NCBI GenBank assembly: GCA_963930645.1
Contig: OZ005649.1
Span: 82,456,126-82,520,125, forward strand
Direction: 5' to 3'
DNA from: Salticus scenicus
Taxonomy: Eukaryota > Arthropoda > Arachnida > Araneae > Salticidae
DNA length: 64,000 nucleotides
Shown here: positions 1 to 11,083 of the stretch, piece by piece
Layout of the letters: every line of letters begins with the position of its first letter
How positions within the stretch are numbered: position 1 is the stretch's first letter
Made by a program: the position numbers and the translations under genes
The notes under the pieces: generated by a model
What the model was told of the DNA's origin: nothing
Databases searched by the model: none
Seen by the model: the letters and a program-made list of their open reading frames with translations, nothing else

Positions 1-905
1 TGTCAAAAGAAAAAAAGAAATAAAACACATACTATATACATAGGATCATTTCATTAAAATGTATTAAATACTAATTTCAAACACTTTAAATTACTCCCCC
101 ACCCTATAAATAAATAAATGAATAAAAATTCACTAGAGTAGAAAAACAAGATATTTAATATGTCTTTTCATAAATCAAAGGAGAAAATATACCCATAAAA
201 CTTTGATTTTTATATGTAACTATATATACCTAAGAATCATATTTAAGATTAAAACCCTTCCCCCTCTATCAAGGAAAGAGGGGGCATAACATGTTTTACA
301 GTATCACTTTCAAAAGTCTGTAGTGATTTTGTTGAAACTGGATATGAAATGGCAATATTATTTATTGAGAATTTTCGAACTATAATTTTATAACAGAACT
401 GTCTTGTCTTTAAATAAGTTTCCACTGCAACGCTAGATTCTTACAAACACATTAAAATGAAAAAAATAAATAAATAAATAAATAAAATAAAATAAAATAA
501 TAGTTTTTAAATGATAACTTTGACAATATATATTTCACACTTTTATGATATAAAGGTCAAAATAATTTCAGCAATGCTAGAAAAAGTGATCCCACGTTTC
601 GAACCTGCGTTTTCTTAGCATAAGTGCTCATAAACTAAGCTCCCCAGTGCCTACCTAATCTACACTAATCGCTCTCACAAGAGACGGAATTTTCCCTTCT
701 GTTTCTGTGAATAGAGACGCAGTCTTTTGAATGAAATTTATTTTGTCTTATTTAACTCCATGTCCATTATTAATTTCCGATTTTAAACTCTTTATTTTTG
801 AAGTGAAAACTTCTTTAGGCGCGTTGAGCACTTTTGGGTGAAGAAAAATTCCTGATTTTCCGTCATCGTCAGCTGACGCTTTCCATCCTTGTATGATACA
901 AATAA
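1..905. other. AT-rich intergenic DNA
   Basis: No credible coding region was seen. There are short AT-rich simple repeats near 467-500, and a tRNA-like SINE remnant at 588-655 is listed separately. Confidence 0.6.
588..655 (-). repeat. tRNA-derived SINE head remnant
   Basis: Read on the minus strand, the segment has a B-box-like stretch (GGTTCGAAAC, about 595-607) and, about 30 bases upstream, an A-box-like stretch (AGCTTAGTTTATGAGC, about 625-642). This is the spacing of a tRNA-derived RNA polymerase III promoter. The cloverleaf is too degenerate for a working tRNA, so a SINE head or tRNA pseudogene is more likely. No target duplication was found. Confidence 0.4.
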
Positions 906-2390
906 TCTTATATATATTATAAATGTGAATGTCCGTTTATTTGACTGAGTTTCACGATAAAACTGCTCGATGGATTTCGATAAAATTTGTTATGGAGATA
1001 GCTTATACCCTAACTTAGAAAGTTGGCTGCCTTTTATTCCGAAAAAAACTTTTTTTTGTTATTTTTATGCATAAAATAGTAATTTTGTAAGCTAATAATA
1101 GCAAAAAATTAGCCATTTAAATTTTAATCATAATTTAATTGTTGCCAAAATTAAATTTAATTATCCATAATTTAATTGTTGTCGAGTTTATTTTTTTTCC
1201 AACAGGAAAATAAATACATTTATCTAAACGTGAACAATAAAAAATAAAATAAATAAAAAAATTATGCATCTCACAAAAATTGACGTCATTTTAAATTTAA
1301 AATTTCTTTTACAAAGTGCTAATATAGTTTACGATGCTCTAATTTGTGTTGTACTAAAATCAGTTTTAGTTATAGATCCTCCTGGGTGATTTTTTAAATT
1401 GTTGCGTTGAAGTACACCGAATATTTTCGCCAAGAGGTTTAATTTAGCAACAGCGATTTTAATCTAGGTAGTTCAAGAAAAATATAAAAGAGGTTTAATT
1501 TAGCAACAGCGTTTTAATCTAGGTAGTTCAAGAAAAATGTAAAATTAATAAAGTTGTGTAGCACGATAATGTTTAGTTATTTATTTATTTTTTTATATAC
1601 TATTCACTACGCTAATTTAACATACAAGTAAATGAGCTGCTGTGTGTGACTGCACTTGCACGCTGTCGGGCAGAAATATTTGATTAATTCAAATTAATAT
1701 TTAAATAACTAAATAAAGATATGTGTAATAGAAAGCATAGTCTTGGAGACAAACTTGGCGAGTGGGCGACCAAATTTGGTGAAAAATGATAGTTTAGGGT
1801 TCCCGATGTTTCGAAGCTCTCCGACACATGGGAACGTAGACCTTGAGCTTACCAAGGGATTCTCGATGGAGTCATCTCCACCAAGCCCCATCGCCAAAAG
1901 TTATAAGTAGGTGTGAGTTGATTTTTGCGAAAGATTATGTAGTCACTGCGATCCAGAGTTATTCAGAGACCTATTCTGAGTCATTGCACTTTAGGGATTC
2001 AGCTCTAAGCAACTGGACATTTTTCGAGAGTGAGTGAAAATTTTTGCTCTGGTGTAGTTGATGTTATTTGCTTTACTTCTGTGGAACAAGTGACTATTTT
2101 TTAGACTGTCCCAGAACATTCATCGAATAATGACTTATACTGTACGAGTAACAGCTTCAACTGTTTCCAGAATATTCGAAGAATTAACACCAGCTATTAG
2201 ACTATTTTCGAAAATATTTGTTTTAATAATAGTTTTTTTTGTACAGATTCGAGAAGCTCAAAAAATGTTTGATATTGCCAAGGAGGTCCCATACTAAAGC
2301 TGTGACGAAAATAGTCGCCAATCGAAATATATTCAGTTACAAAGAAATCATTTAAATATACTGTCCAGCGAAGCGGGCAAAGCCTGCTAG
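906..2390 (+). mobile_element. Helitron-like non-autonomous element, copy A
   Basis: Starts with TCTTATATATATTATAAATG and ends in a short hairpin (GCGGGC, loop AAA, GCCTGC with one G-T pair) followed by CTAG at 2387-2390. A TC start and a hairpin-CTRR end are Helitron hallmarks. No Rep/helicase coding was seen, so it is non-autonomous. It contains a 56-bp tandem duplication (1432-1487 and 1488-1542) and, near 1738-1840, a segment resembling the dispersed repeat at 39600-39700. Copy B follows with no spacer. Assignment to Helitrons is inferred from the ends. Confidence 0.55.
1432..1542. repeat. 56-bp tandem duplication
   Basis: Two adjacent near-identical units, 1432-1487 and 1488-1542, both beginning AAGAGGTTTAATTTAGCAAC. 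They differ by one missing base and one substitution, so the duplication is fairly recent and private to copy A. Confidence 0.85.
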
Positions 2391-2812
2391 TCTTATATAT
2401 ATTATAAATGTGAATGTCCGTGAATTTATTTAACTGAGTTTCACGCCAAAACTGCTCGACGGATTTCGATGAAATTTGTAATGGAGATAGCTTATACCCT
2501 AACTTACAAAGTTGGCTGCCTTTTATTCCGAAAAAATCTTTGTTTTTGTTATTTTTATGCATAAAATAGCAATTTTGTAAGCTAATAATAGCAAGAAATT
2601 AGCCATTTAAATTTTATTTGTAATTTAATTGTTGCCAAAAAAAATACGAGTTTTATTTTTTTTTTTTTTTCTAACAGGAAAATAAATACATTTATCTAAA
2701 CGTGAACAATAAAAAATAAATAAAATAAAAATAAATTATGCATCTCACGAAAATTGACGTCATTTTTAATTTAAAATTTATTTTACACATTGATAAAGTG
2801 CTAATATGCTAG
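2391..2812 (+). mobile_element. Helitron-like element, copy B, truncated
   Basis: Begins with the same TCTTATATATATTATAAATG head as copy A and follows it closely through GCATCTCACGAAAATTGACG near 2740-2760. It then diverges after about 2807 and lacks the usual GCGAAGCGGGC tail, though CTAG occurs at 2809-2812. It lies head-to-tail against copy A with no intervening base, so either an insertion hit a copy's 3' end or rolling-circle transfer produced a tandem. Confidence 0.5.
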
Positions 2813-3160
2813 TCTAATAGCTGGACGATACAATTCACAAGTTACTTAGTTTTCACTTCTATCGGCAGTCCCCAAGGACTGCTTTGATTTTTTTTTTTAT
2901 TTATTTAATTCATTCATACATGTAAAAGCGATTTATTATTATTATTTATACATTATATTTACTGAAATCAAATGGCAATACAGTAGAAAAAACTAAACAT
3001 ATTAAATTTTAAATAAGATATATATACATATATTTATAACAGTTATGTTTATGTATAATTTTTTTAATATAATTAATTGTAGTAAAATTATAAATTTATT
3101 CTATTTGAATTTTTATAATTCTACAGTGAGGGCAACAAAACTGAGTGATTGGGTGTTACA
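2813..3160. other. AT-rich spacer
   Basis: Mostly A/T runs with ATT repeats near 2930-2945. No gene or defined element was recognised. Confidence 0.6.
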
Positions 3161-3489
3161 AAAATGAAAAGCTGGCATATATCCATCTGCGAAATCGCAG
3201 TTCTTGAACAATAGCAGCTCCATCTGTCTCCAATAAATAACTAAATTAAAATTTCGGGAAATGTCACTGCGTTAGGCAGTGAGACCTGATTGTATAGACT
3301 TGTGCCGACATAACACGAGAGAGAAAGATGCTGCCAAGCGCAGCGGGTACGCGAACTAATGCTCAAAGGGATTCATTTCAATGGGATTTATTGTATATTT
3401 TTATGTATATAAAGTGTTTAAAAAAACAGTGTTCAATTTTGAGAATTCATTTAAATACAGTGACCAGCAAATCTAGCAAAACCTGCTAG
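3161..3489 (+). mobile_element. 3' fragment of a Helitron-like element
   Basis: The tail GAGAATTCATTTAAATACAG near 3440-3459, then GACCAGCAA...CCTGCTAG, matches the 3' tails at 2343-2390 and 13932-13981. It ends in CTAG at 3486-3489. No 5' TC end was located; the left boundary is approximate. Confidence 0.4.
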
Positions 3490-4540
3490 ACCTGCAAGAA
3501 AAAAAAAATATTTCGCATTTACGTGAATGAATTAAATAAATAAATAAACAGTCTAAAATGCGTTGTATTATACACAGACGACTAAAGTGAAAGAATAAAT
3601 TTTAGAAAATGAATCAGAAAAGCCAATGGATAAAATCGGAAAAAATCTAATAATAATAAAAAAAAAAAAAGTCGATGAAGTACACACCTGCAGTGCCCCA
3701 ACAACCACTCTGCTAAGTTGTGTAGCTGTGAGATTAGTAGTCTGAGCTCCAGAGCGCAGACAGAGAGACACACACTCACTCACACACACACTTCTCTTTA
3801 TTTATATAATACTAGTTAGTTATAGAGCGACTAAAGCGCCCGTTGAAAAATGATCACTTCATTTTATTTATTTCTCACATCAAATAATTCGTTTGCTAGC
3901 AAGCCCGTGCGAAATTTTCGCACTCTATTTATCTCTTCGTTACTTTTAAAATTTAAAATTATTCTAATTATTTTTATAGACGTCATTTTTTCATATGCAT
4001 GAGCAAATTTAATATTTTATTTATTTATTTATGTGTTATTATTATTATTATTTATTATTTTATTTTTTTCACGTGAAAGCATATTTCATTTTATGCTGAA
4101 AAAAAAGGCAACAATTAAAAATTTAAATGCCCATTTTAAAGCTATTTCTATATTTATATTTTTGTTAATTTTAAAATATCTAATTAAAAATTTGTTACAA
4201 ATAAGGTACCAAATGAAAGGGACGATTTTTCTGAATCCGTCGGATTAAACAGCTTATCGATTTAGATTTTTTAAAATTACATAAAGTATGAAAATTAGGT
4301 GGCGATTCAAACACAGATAGTGTCCAAGGAAATCTCTTAGCCTTGACAGAGTGAGTGAAGAGTGCGTGATCTTCTACAATGACCCATTTGGAATTTGATT
4401 TCAATTTGATGAAAGGTAGAATTTTATTTATTTTCAGAGGATCCAAGTATTATATCTTTCGGAATAACAGGATTCAAAATATAAATAACATCCAGCTACT
4501 TTTCCGAGGTTCAAACTCAAACTGATGATAGCACAAAAAA
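3490..4540. other. AT-rich spacer with microsatellites
   Basis: Contains a short GA/CA-rich microsatellite at about 3757-3792 and AT-rich low-complexity DNA. Short open frames here look like chance. Confidence 0.6.
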
Positions 4541-4814
4541 ATGGGTGTCGTACCCTTAGCGACCGTGCCCTTAGCGGAATGGGCTCAAAGGGAAGAAGAA
4601 GGAATAGAAGAAGCCGTGCCCTTAGCGGAAATAAGAAGGTATGCTCATTCTCGAACTGATATATGTTCATTATGGAGTGTTCTCTATGGAAAATGGAGTA
4701 AATATTGTTATTGGTTTATGTACAGGAATAGCCGAAAGTATTCCAAAGCATTTCGTTCTATGAGAGGTATTTCTACAAACCAAATTTTAATAACTTAGCA
4801 CTTGTGTGTGTGTG

Positions 4815-5625
4815 TGTCGGGGGGGGGGGGGATTTTGTGGCAAATGTATCTCCGGAACTACTGCTTAGAATTGCATAAAACTTTACGTGTAGATGCACCT
4901 TGAGCTATATTAGTGCCTGTCAACTTTTGATGTGAACTGCTCAACAGGTGGCTCTGATGTCTGATATACAGCAGTTTCCACAATTTAAGGGGAAGCTACA
5001 TCTCAGGTTCTATTTTGTATAATAAATCAAAACACTATATAAGAGAAGGCCATTGTGAGACATTATGCTGATTCAATTTGAATGCTTATGGACTGACAGG
5101 TGGCGCTGCTATACAGATATTTCTGAAATTTAAGGGAAAGCTATATCTCAGGAACTGCTGCATAGAATTACATATAAGTTTATATACTGATGCACTCTAT
5201 TCTAAATGAGTGTCTATAAACTTTTAGTGTCAACCGCTCAACAGGTGACGCTTCTATACAGCGATTTCCGCAATTTAAGGGGTGGCTATATCTCAGGTTC
5301 TATAGCTTATAATCGAACAAAACGTAATATATGTGAAGGTCATTATGAGACATTATGTTGATTCAATTTGGATACTTATCGGCCAATAGGTGGCTCTGCT
5401 ATACTGCAAATTTCCTCGATAACGAGAAAGTTATATCTCAACTTCAATGGCATATAACTGTACGAAACTTGATATGTGAGATAACTGTTATAAACATGCA
5501 TTTTTTAAGATGTTATTTATAGACAATAAATCTGTCTTTCTTTGGATATTTAGTGTTAGTTTTCTCTAAGATAAAAATTGATTATTTGCACTTAGTGAAT
5601 TTGTATAGGAAAATATAGAAGAAAA
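4815..5625. repeat. Degenerate tandem repeat, about 142-bp subunit in a 285-bp higher-order unit
   Basis: The phrase TATATCTCAGGTTCTAT or a variant, followed by a GAGACATTATGNTGATTCAATTTG block and a CAGGTGGC block, recurs at about 4940-5160 and 5225-5440. Half-unit similarity is also visible. A related array lies at 41130-41570. No protein coding is evident, and copies are well diverged. Confidence 0.65.
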
Positions 5626-5689
5626 TCTTGTGGTGGCCACAGCATACTAGTTTTTATTTTTATTTTATTTATTTATTTATTTATTTAAT

Positions 5690-6190
5690 GATATGTGTTA
5701 TTCAAATTCATTATTGATTATTCCCTACTTAAAATGGCTCTAATAGAACCTATGCCACTGGTTTGTGTACAGGGACATCCAAAAAATGCCAATGCTTTGC
5801 GCTTTAGGGGAGACATTTTAAATAACTTCATCAAAAAAATCATAAAGAATTTCGCATTTATTGTTTATATGCTAAGAAAATGTTTTGTATAAACTATAAT
5901 ATGCTTAACCTCTAGATTTACAAGACTACGCAAAAATGTTTTGATACGTTAAGGGGTGCAAATAGGAGCAGCATATCTGTTTGTGTTAGGCATTTTTAAC
6001 ATTTTCCAACAATGTTTCAGAGTGATTATGAATTCAATTAGTCTATATGTCTGTCTTTCTGTTTGTACACTGTGTGATAATATAGACAAAGAACATAGAA
6101 TGTTATACGATACAACGAATACGTACAGTTGGAAAGTGTTGATAATCAATGTATACCTCACGATTTTTCATTTTTGTTTTAGTTTTAAAA
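5690..6190 (+). repeat. Dispersed repeat R2
   Basis: Contains TGGTTTGTGTACAGGGACA near 5759 and a later block with TTCCAACAATGTTTCAGAGT near 6002. The same two blocks in the same order occur at about 13480-13910, with shorter pieces at 4715-4800 and 13040-13130. No coding function is evident; it is an interspersed element of unknown class. Confidence 0.6.
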
Positions 6191-6566
6191 GGTGTAATGC
6201 TTAATTATATTTTCTCAAAAACTTAAATAAAATCATAAAATGGCAATAATGTTCGTTTTCATATGGAGTACTGTAATTCATTAAATTTTATACGGTTACA
6301 GATCACCATTCCTTCAAATAACGGATATTCTACAGTACGCATACCTATTTTTGCGACGGGTTACTTCTGAAGCAAAGTATAGCCTGTGCTAAATGTGGAT
6401 AAAGTGTAGAGGAAAATTGAAGATCTCATTTTTTATTTATTAATTTATTTTTAAATTTATTATACATTTCCGCTAAAGGCACGTATGCTGAACGCACACC
6501 ACCGAGGGGAGATAACATTTCTGCTAAGGACACGGGTTTATAGATTTCCGCTAAGGGCACGGCCCC

Positions 6567-6784
6567 AAAAAATGTATGAATGTAGCACAGACTCAATCAC
6601 AAGAACTACTTTCCAGAACACAGAATACTACTGACACATGCAATATTCATTATCAAACCTATAATAAGTCATTTGCTTGCACTGTTGCAATCTTTAAAAA
6701 GATTTACTTTACCGCTTTGAGTATTCTCCGCCACATATGTTTACAATGTAATATTCCAAACTTACAATTCACACAATTACCCTT

Positions 6785-6820
<36 letters not shown>

Positions 6821-7350
6821 CTGTCATTTTTTAGGTAAACTTATGGAAAATCAAATCAATCTTTGCGGGAAATTGCGTATTATATATTTCTTTTTTCTTT
6901 TGTGTAAAGTGCATTAGTTTCCGAAAATAATAAAGATATACTGGGACTGTCATTGGTCTGCTGTCATTGGCAAGCTATTGTTAAAATACACATTGAAACT
7001 ATTCCCATTTGTAGACTGAAAAAAGGCCATCCTTTGTCATACATACAGCAGAACAGCTATTAGAATTTTCAAGTTACTGTACTGTCAGTATGACACTTTC
7101 AATAATGGCATGTTTGTAATATCCATTAATAATAATAAAAGTTATAGTCAGGGTTTTTATAACTCTGTACAAGCGTATGCTAGTGAGTATGAATAACGTC
7201 TCTATTAGACGTTTGCACTAAACATGTTTATAGACTAGTACATCACATAAAATTTTGTTTTGTTTAAAAAATGCTTATAACTTGAACTTGATAACACAGA
7301 AAATTGCTGCCTGCATGAAAATTGACCCAACACCATTTTTGCAAACTCTT
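6567..7350. other. AT-rich spacer with poly(A) tract
   Basis: A long A run at about 6790-6818 may be a retroposon tail, but no head was recognised. Nothing else is supportable. Confidence 0.5.
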
Positions 7351-7818
7351 ATGTAAAATGACCTCCTGAATTTGAATATGACGCCAATTTTGCCCTATCA
7401 CCAACCGTTTTATGGGGACGCCCCTATATTTTTATTACTTTTCGGTAATTTTATGGCTATAAATGTTATTTGCGCGGTGAAAAGGGTTACTTTAACTTTT
7501 AAATATCTTCTGAGGGGCTACAGATGTGAAAAAATATAAAACATGAACATTTGCAGAAAGGGAAAAATTTGGGGGGGGGGGGGCATTGAAATTATAAATT
7601 ACATTTATTATAATTTCTTAATCAATTGTTATTATTACTTGATAAACATTATAGTTTTTTGTTTTTAAAAGTAATTCTTTTCCATTCTCCAAATTAAATT
7701 CATGGCCATAAAATTACCGAACAGTGATAAAAATTGAAAAGGAGGTGACGTCCAGAAAAAACAGTGGGTGATTGGGCAAAATGGGTGTCATATTCGGATT
7801 CAGAAGGTCATTTTACAT
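7351..7818. mobile_element. Foldback/MITE-like inverted repeat, about 468 bp
   Basis: Left arm (7351-7460) and right arm (7690-7818) are inverted copies starting ATGTAAAATGACC and running through CGGTAATTTTATGG, with several mismatches. The loop contains a G run near 7570 and AT-rich DNA. There is no coding. Terminal identity and target duplication were not resolved. Confidence 0.6.
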
Positions 7819-9231
7819 AGAAAACAGCAGGAATTGCATCAGAGCTCAAAATTTTATTTTATTTTAATTTATTTTATTTATTTATTTATTTGCAGCGTAG
7901 TGTAATCTATATGTCTGTTCGCATTTTGATTTTCGTAAATATTTTCTGCATATCTCAAAATTTATAGCATATTAACAAGTTTCCTATCCAAAATAGTGTG
8001 CATATGTAGTTTGCGCATATATACACACAAAACAATTTAGATACGTTAATGTTTATGAGGCTTTTATACCTTACATTCTGTAGAGTTTAGAGATTTTGAA
8101 TGATATTTTTAATCACTTTTCCACTTCTTTCCAAGGCATTAAATGTAATGATGCTTCAAAGCATCTTTTGCATTGAAAATGGTTATATTAACATTGTTTT
8201 GTTCACAGAATCCCGTAAAAGGATTCGTATAGATTACGGCATAAAAGTGGAAATTAGTGAAAGTAGATTTATAGTAGTAATAATAATAAACATTTCTTAT
8301 ACTTTAAGACATTGTTTAATGAATATAATTTTTTCGATTTGATTTTCTGCCTGTGTGTGTGTACCTTTTGTCCGTCCGTAATAATCAATTTCAGCTTACA
8401 CGTAATTGTCTTCTAAAGAAGATCAGTAATTTTGTAAAGGATATTCGATTTCATGGCTATATAAAAATCTGAAAAGTAGATTGCATAGAAATGCATGATT
8501 TCCCCCACCCTTTTTTTTCTTATCGGACTGGACCGGAGAGAGGAACGAAGAAGGAAGGAATACTCCAAATCTTCAAAATGTAACCAACAGTACGATTTTG
8601 CAAATGCCTCGGGGAACTTCTACAAGTAGTTCTTTCAGGTTTCAATTAGAGCCCCCGATTCACATCGAGGGCTCTAGTTTCAATTAGTAATAAGAGAGGG
8701 GGGATGGGAAAGCTGTCAGAATGTCAGTGTATACCCGTTTCTCCTTTTTTGAAGTGAAGTGATGATTAAGAAGGACTTTTTTTTGTCACTACACAGCAAA
8801 CTTAAAAGCAGCACAGCCCTCTACATTTTACCAAAGCGTGTAAATATACAAGAAACCAATCGATGAATATTTAGCTTAAAAAAAAATACATTAATGGCTT
8901 TGAGGAATTAATTTCAATTCCTGAGCAGCTTTCTTGGACATGGTAAAATATTATATGATATAGTATATTAAGGTAAAGCACTTCCACTAACAAATAAAAA
9001 AGAATGTTATGGCTTAAATATTGGCAGCCCAGTATATCTTCTGAAAGTTATGTACACATCACATGGTGCACATAAATATAATCTTATATTAATAACACAC
9101 GGCACAACCTGAAATACACTTCCATCAATTTTCGAGTATTGTCGCATTACAATGCAGTTCTTTTGTGTAGCTCTGTAAACGAACAGTGAATGATTTCTAT
9201 ACCATATTCTACATGAAACATGTTTTTACGC
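7819..9231. other. Non-coding spacer
   Basis: AT-rich DNA. The only local structure seen is a small hairpin near 8650-8682 (AGAGCCC paired with GGGCTCT) flanked by direct TTTCAATTAG repeats. No gene recognised. Confidence 0.55.
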
Positions 9232-9616
9232 ATATAAAAAATATATATTCGTTTCATTTGGTTTAGTGCAGTTTATGGATGTTAAATTCTACTTACCTGC
9301 AATTTCCTCCATAGACGTAATGTATTTGAATTCTCTAGGGTGTCCCTGTACACGAACCATTCTCAGCGAAAAACTTAGTGTAGCATCCCTATATGATACA
9401 CATTTAGAATACCAAGTTTGAACTATCTGCTCTAATTTGTCTTTGAGATATGCTGATAACAGACAGACACACACGCAGACCAAATCACCAAATGCTAAAA
9501 ATATGATTTTTAGATTCAGGGGACTTCAAAACGTGTAAATATAACAAAAACTCAATTTCGAAAATTTGACCTCAAAACAATACTTTCTCTACCTTATGGG
9601 TAAGAGAAAGTAAAAA
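9232..9616 (-). repeat. Dispersed repeat R1, minus copy
   Basis: Read on the minus strand it runs from TTACTTTCTCTTACCCA through TTACACGTTTTGA and TATCAGCATATCTCAAA to GAAATTGCAGGTAAG. It matches the plus-strand copy at 34048-34430 closely, with partial copies at 46397-46580 and 54935-55215. No coding is evident and the class is unknown. Confidence 0.65.
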
Positions 9617-9869
9617 CTAGATTACATGAGAAATGAACCAATGAGTTTGGTATAAATTTTTGTTTGGATTTCTGCACCTGTTTTTCTTTTTGTTTCCCTG
9701 CATTTCTTGTTAAATTTTACATTATTATTCTTTTTGCATATCTTGTATATGTATACATATGTATATATATTAGTTTCTTTTCTGAATTTTTTGGCCATTG
9801 AGTACACAATTATTATTATTATTATTTTTTTTTTTTTCAGTTTTATTTGTTTGTTAACTTTTTTATGTA

Positions 9870-10140
9870 CAGGTGTTGGACAAAATAATGTGAACACTTT
9901 CGCTTTTTTACATTTTGTCGAATATCCTGAAAAATACTTAACGTGTTGTTCTTGAATTTTGTGAATAAGGAAAACCTGTCTTTCCTCATATTTTTCAGGA
10001 AAGATTTTGTGATGAGGGCCATTAGGGGCCGTTACATGTTTTACTTATTTCCAAAACTGAAGAACACGGTAAGGATTTTTCAAGATATTCGACAAAACGT
10101 AAAAAAGCGAAAGTGTTCACATTGTTTTGTCCAACATCTG
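9870..10140. mobile_element. Tc1/mariner-type MITE, 271 bp, TA target site
   Basis: Both ends are flanked by TA (9868-9869 and 10141-10142). The ends are inverted repeats of about 75 bp: CAGGTGTTGGACAAAATAAT at the left and CAGATGTTGGACAAAACAAT at the right read inward, continuing with few mismatches. There is no transposase. The TA duplication and CAG start fit the Tc1/mariner superfamily, and mobilisation would need an outside transposase. Confidence 0.85.
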
Positions 10141-10527
10141 TATGTGTGTGTGAGTAGGTCTATGATAGACACATTGTGCTAACTGGGAAATTAAACAATT
10201 AATTGTTTATTTTGAATTTGAATATATTTGAAACATTCATGCAAGTGTGAATGTAAATGTTAATATACGAGCCCCAATATGAAGTCGTAAAAAAAAAATT
10301 GCTTTAGCAAAATTAAATAACTAAAGCAGATAAATTTAAGTCATAAAAAAAAAAAAAAAAAAAAAAAAAAACATTTTAATAATTGAAATGTTTTACAAGA
10401 AAATTACAAAAGAATTATAAATGCCAACATAATAAATAAATAATTCATGAATCATAAACACATAATAAATATGAACACTTTAATATACATTCTAATGTTA
10501 AATTTTTAGTATATAATTGTTAATATT
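10141..10527. other. AT-rich spacer
   Basis: Contains a poly(A) tract near 10346-10371 and AT-rich DNA. Nothing else seen. Confidence 0.6.
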
Positions 10528-10678
10528 CACTGTAAAAAAATATGTCCTATTTGCTGACAGAAACTTTCTGTAATTTGAGAAAATACACGTAATTTACGAA
10601 AAAATTACGTTATCAAAACACGTTTTTTGTAATTACAGAGAATTTCTGGCTGCAAATAGGACATATTTTTTTATAGTG
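10528..10678. mobile_element. Small MITE, 151 bp, 48-bp terminal inverted repeats
   Basis: The ends read CACTGTAAAAAAATATGTCC at the left and CACTATAAAAAAATATGTCC inward from the right. Similarity continues through TATTTGC to CTGTAATT, leaving a loop of about 55 bases. No target duplication was recognised, so the superfamily is unclear. Confidence 0.75.
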
Positions 10679-11083
10679 TTGTTTCTCTCCTTTGTTAAAA
10701 AACAGACTCCATGCACAATTTATCATCAAATCATAATTTCAGATTTAATTAAATGTACTTGAATTCTTAGATTGCTTTACAGAGGAGTAAGGTCGACTAG
10801 GGTGTGAAAACTAACTATGAGGCAGATATAGCACAAAATACTTGATTAATATCTAATAAATTCTTTTAAGCAGTCATTTCTAGGACAATAGAAGATTATT
10901 TTCTGAACATTAAAGTCGTTTTCGTATGAACTAGAAATGAAATGGCAGTCGTTTTTACCGAACTCTCGACTGCTAGCTAATAAACTTTTAAATATGTTAC
11001 AAGTTTTATGTTTATATGCTTTAAAAGTTGCAACCAGCAGTGAGCAACAATTAATTAAAAGCTAAATAGAATGTATAATTGGA
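10679..11083. other. 3' flank of zinc-finger gene
   Basis: Non-coding DNA downstream of the minus-strand gene at 11084-12097. No canonical AATAAA was seen within 100 bases of the stop on the minus strand, so the poly(A) site is not placed. Confidence 0.5.

Larger units (their letters stand above)
4541..6566. mobile_element. Unclassified element bounded by inverted 15-bp motif clusters
   Basis: The left edge carries three copies of GTGCCCTTAGCGGAA or close variants (4550-4562, 4565-4579, 4616-4630). The right edge carries three inverted copies, TTCCGCTAAGGGCAC and variants (6468-6482, 6519-6533, 6546-6560). Clustered motifs inverted at the two edges suggest transposase-binding subrepeats in terminal inverted repeats of a DNA transposon, but no transposase and no clear target duplication were seen. 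The interior holds the degenerate tandem repeat at 4815-5625 and a dispersed repeat at 5690-6190. Family unknown. Confidence 0.45.

Noticed and set aside
3568..3789. Minus-strand 60-70-codon frames over a CA/GA microsatellite
   Set aside because: Low-complexity translation of simple repeats; no domain.
9622..9955. 80-90-codon frames on both strands
   Set aside because: Built from ATT/TTT tracts and partly within a MITE; composition is low-complexity.
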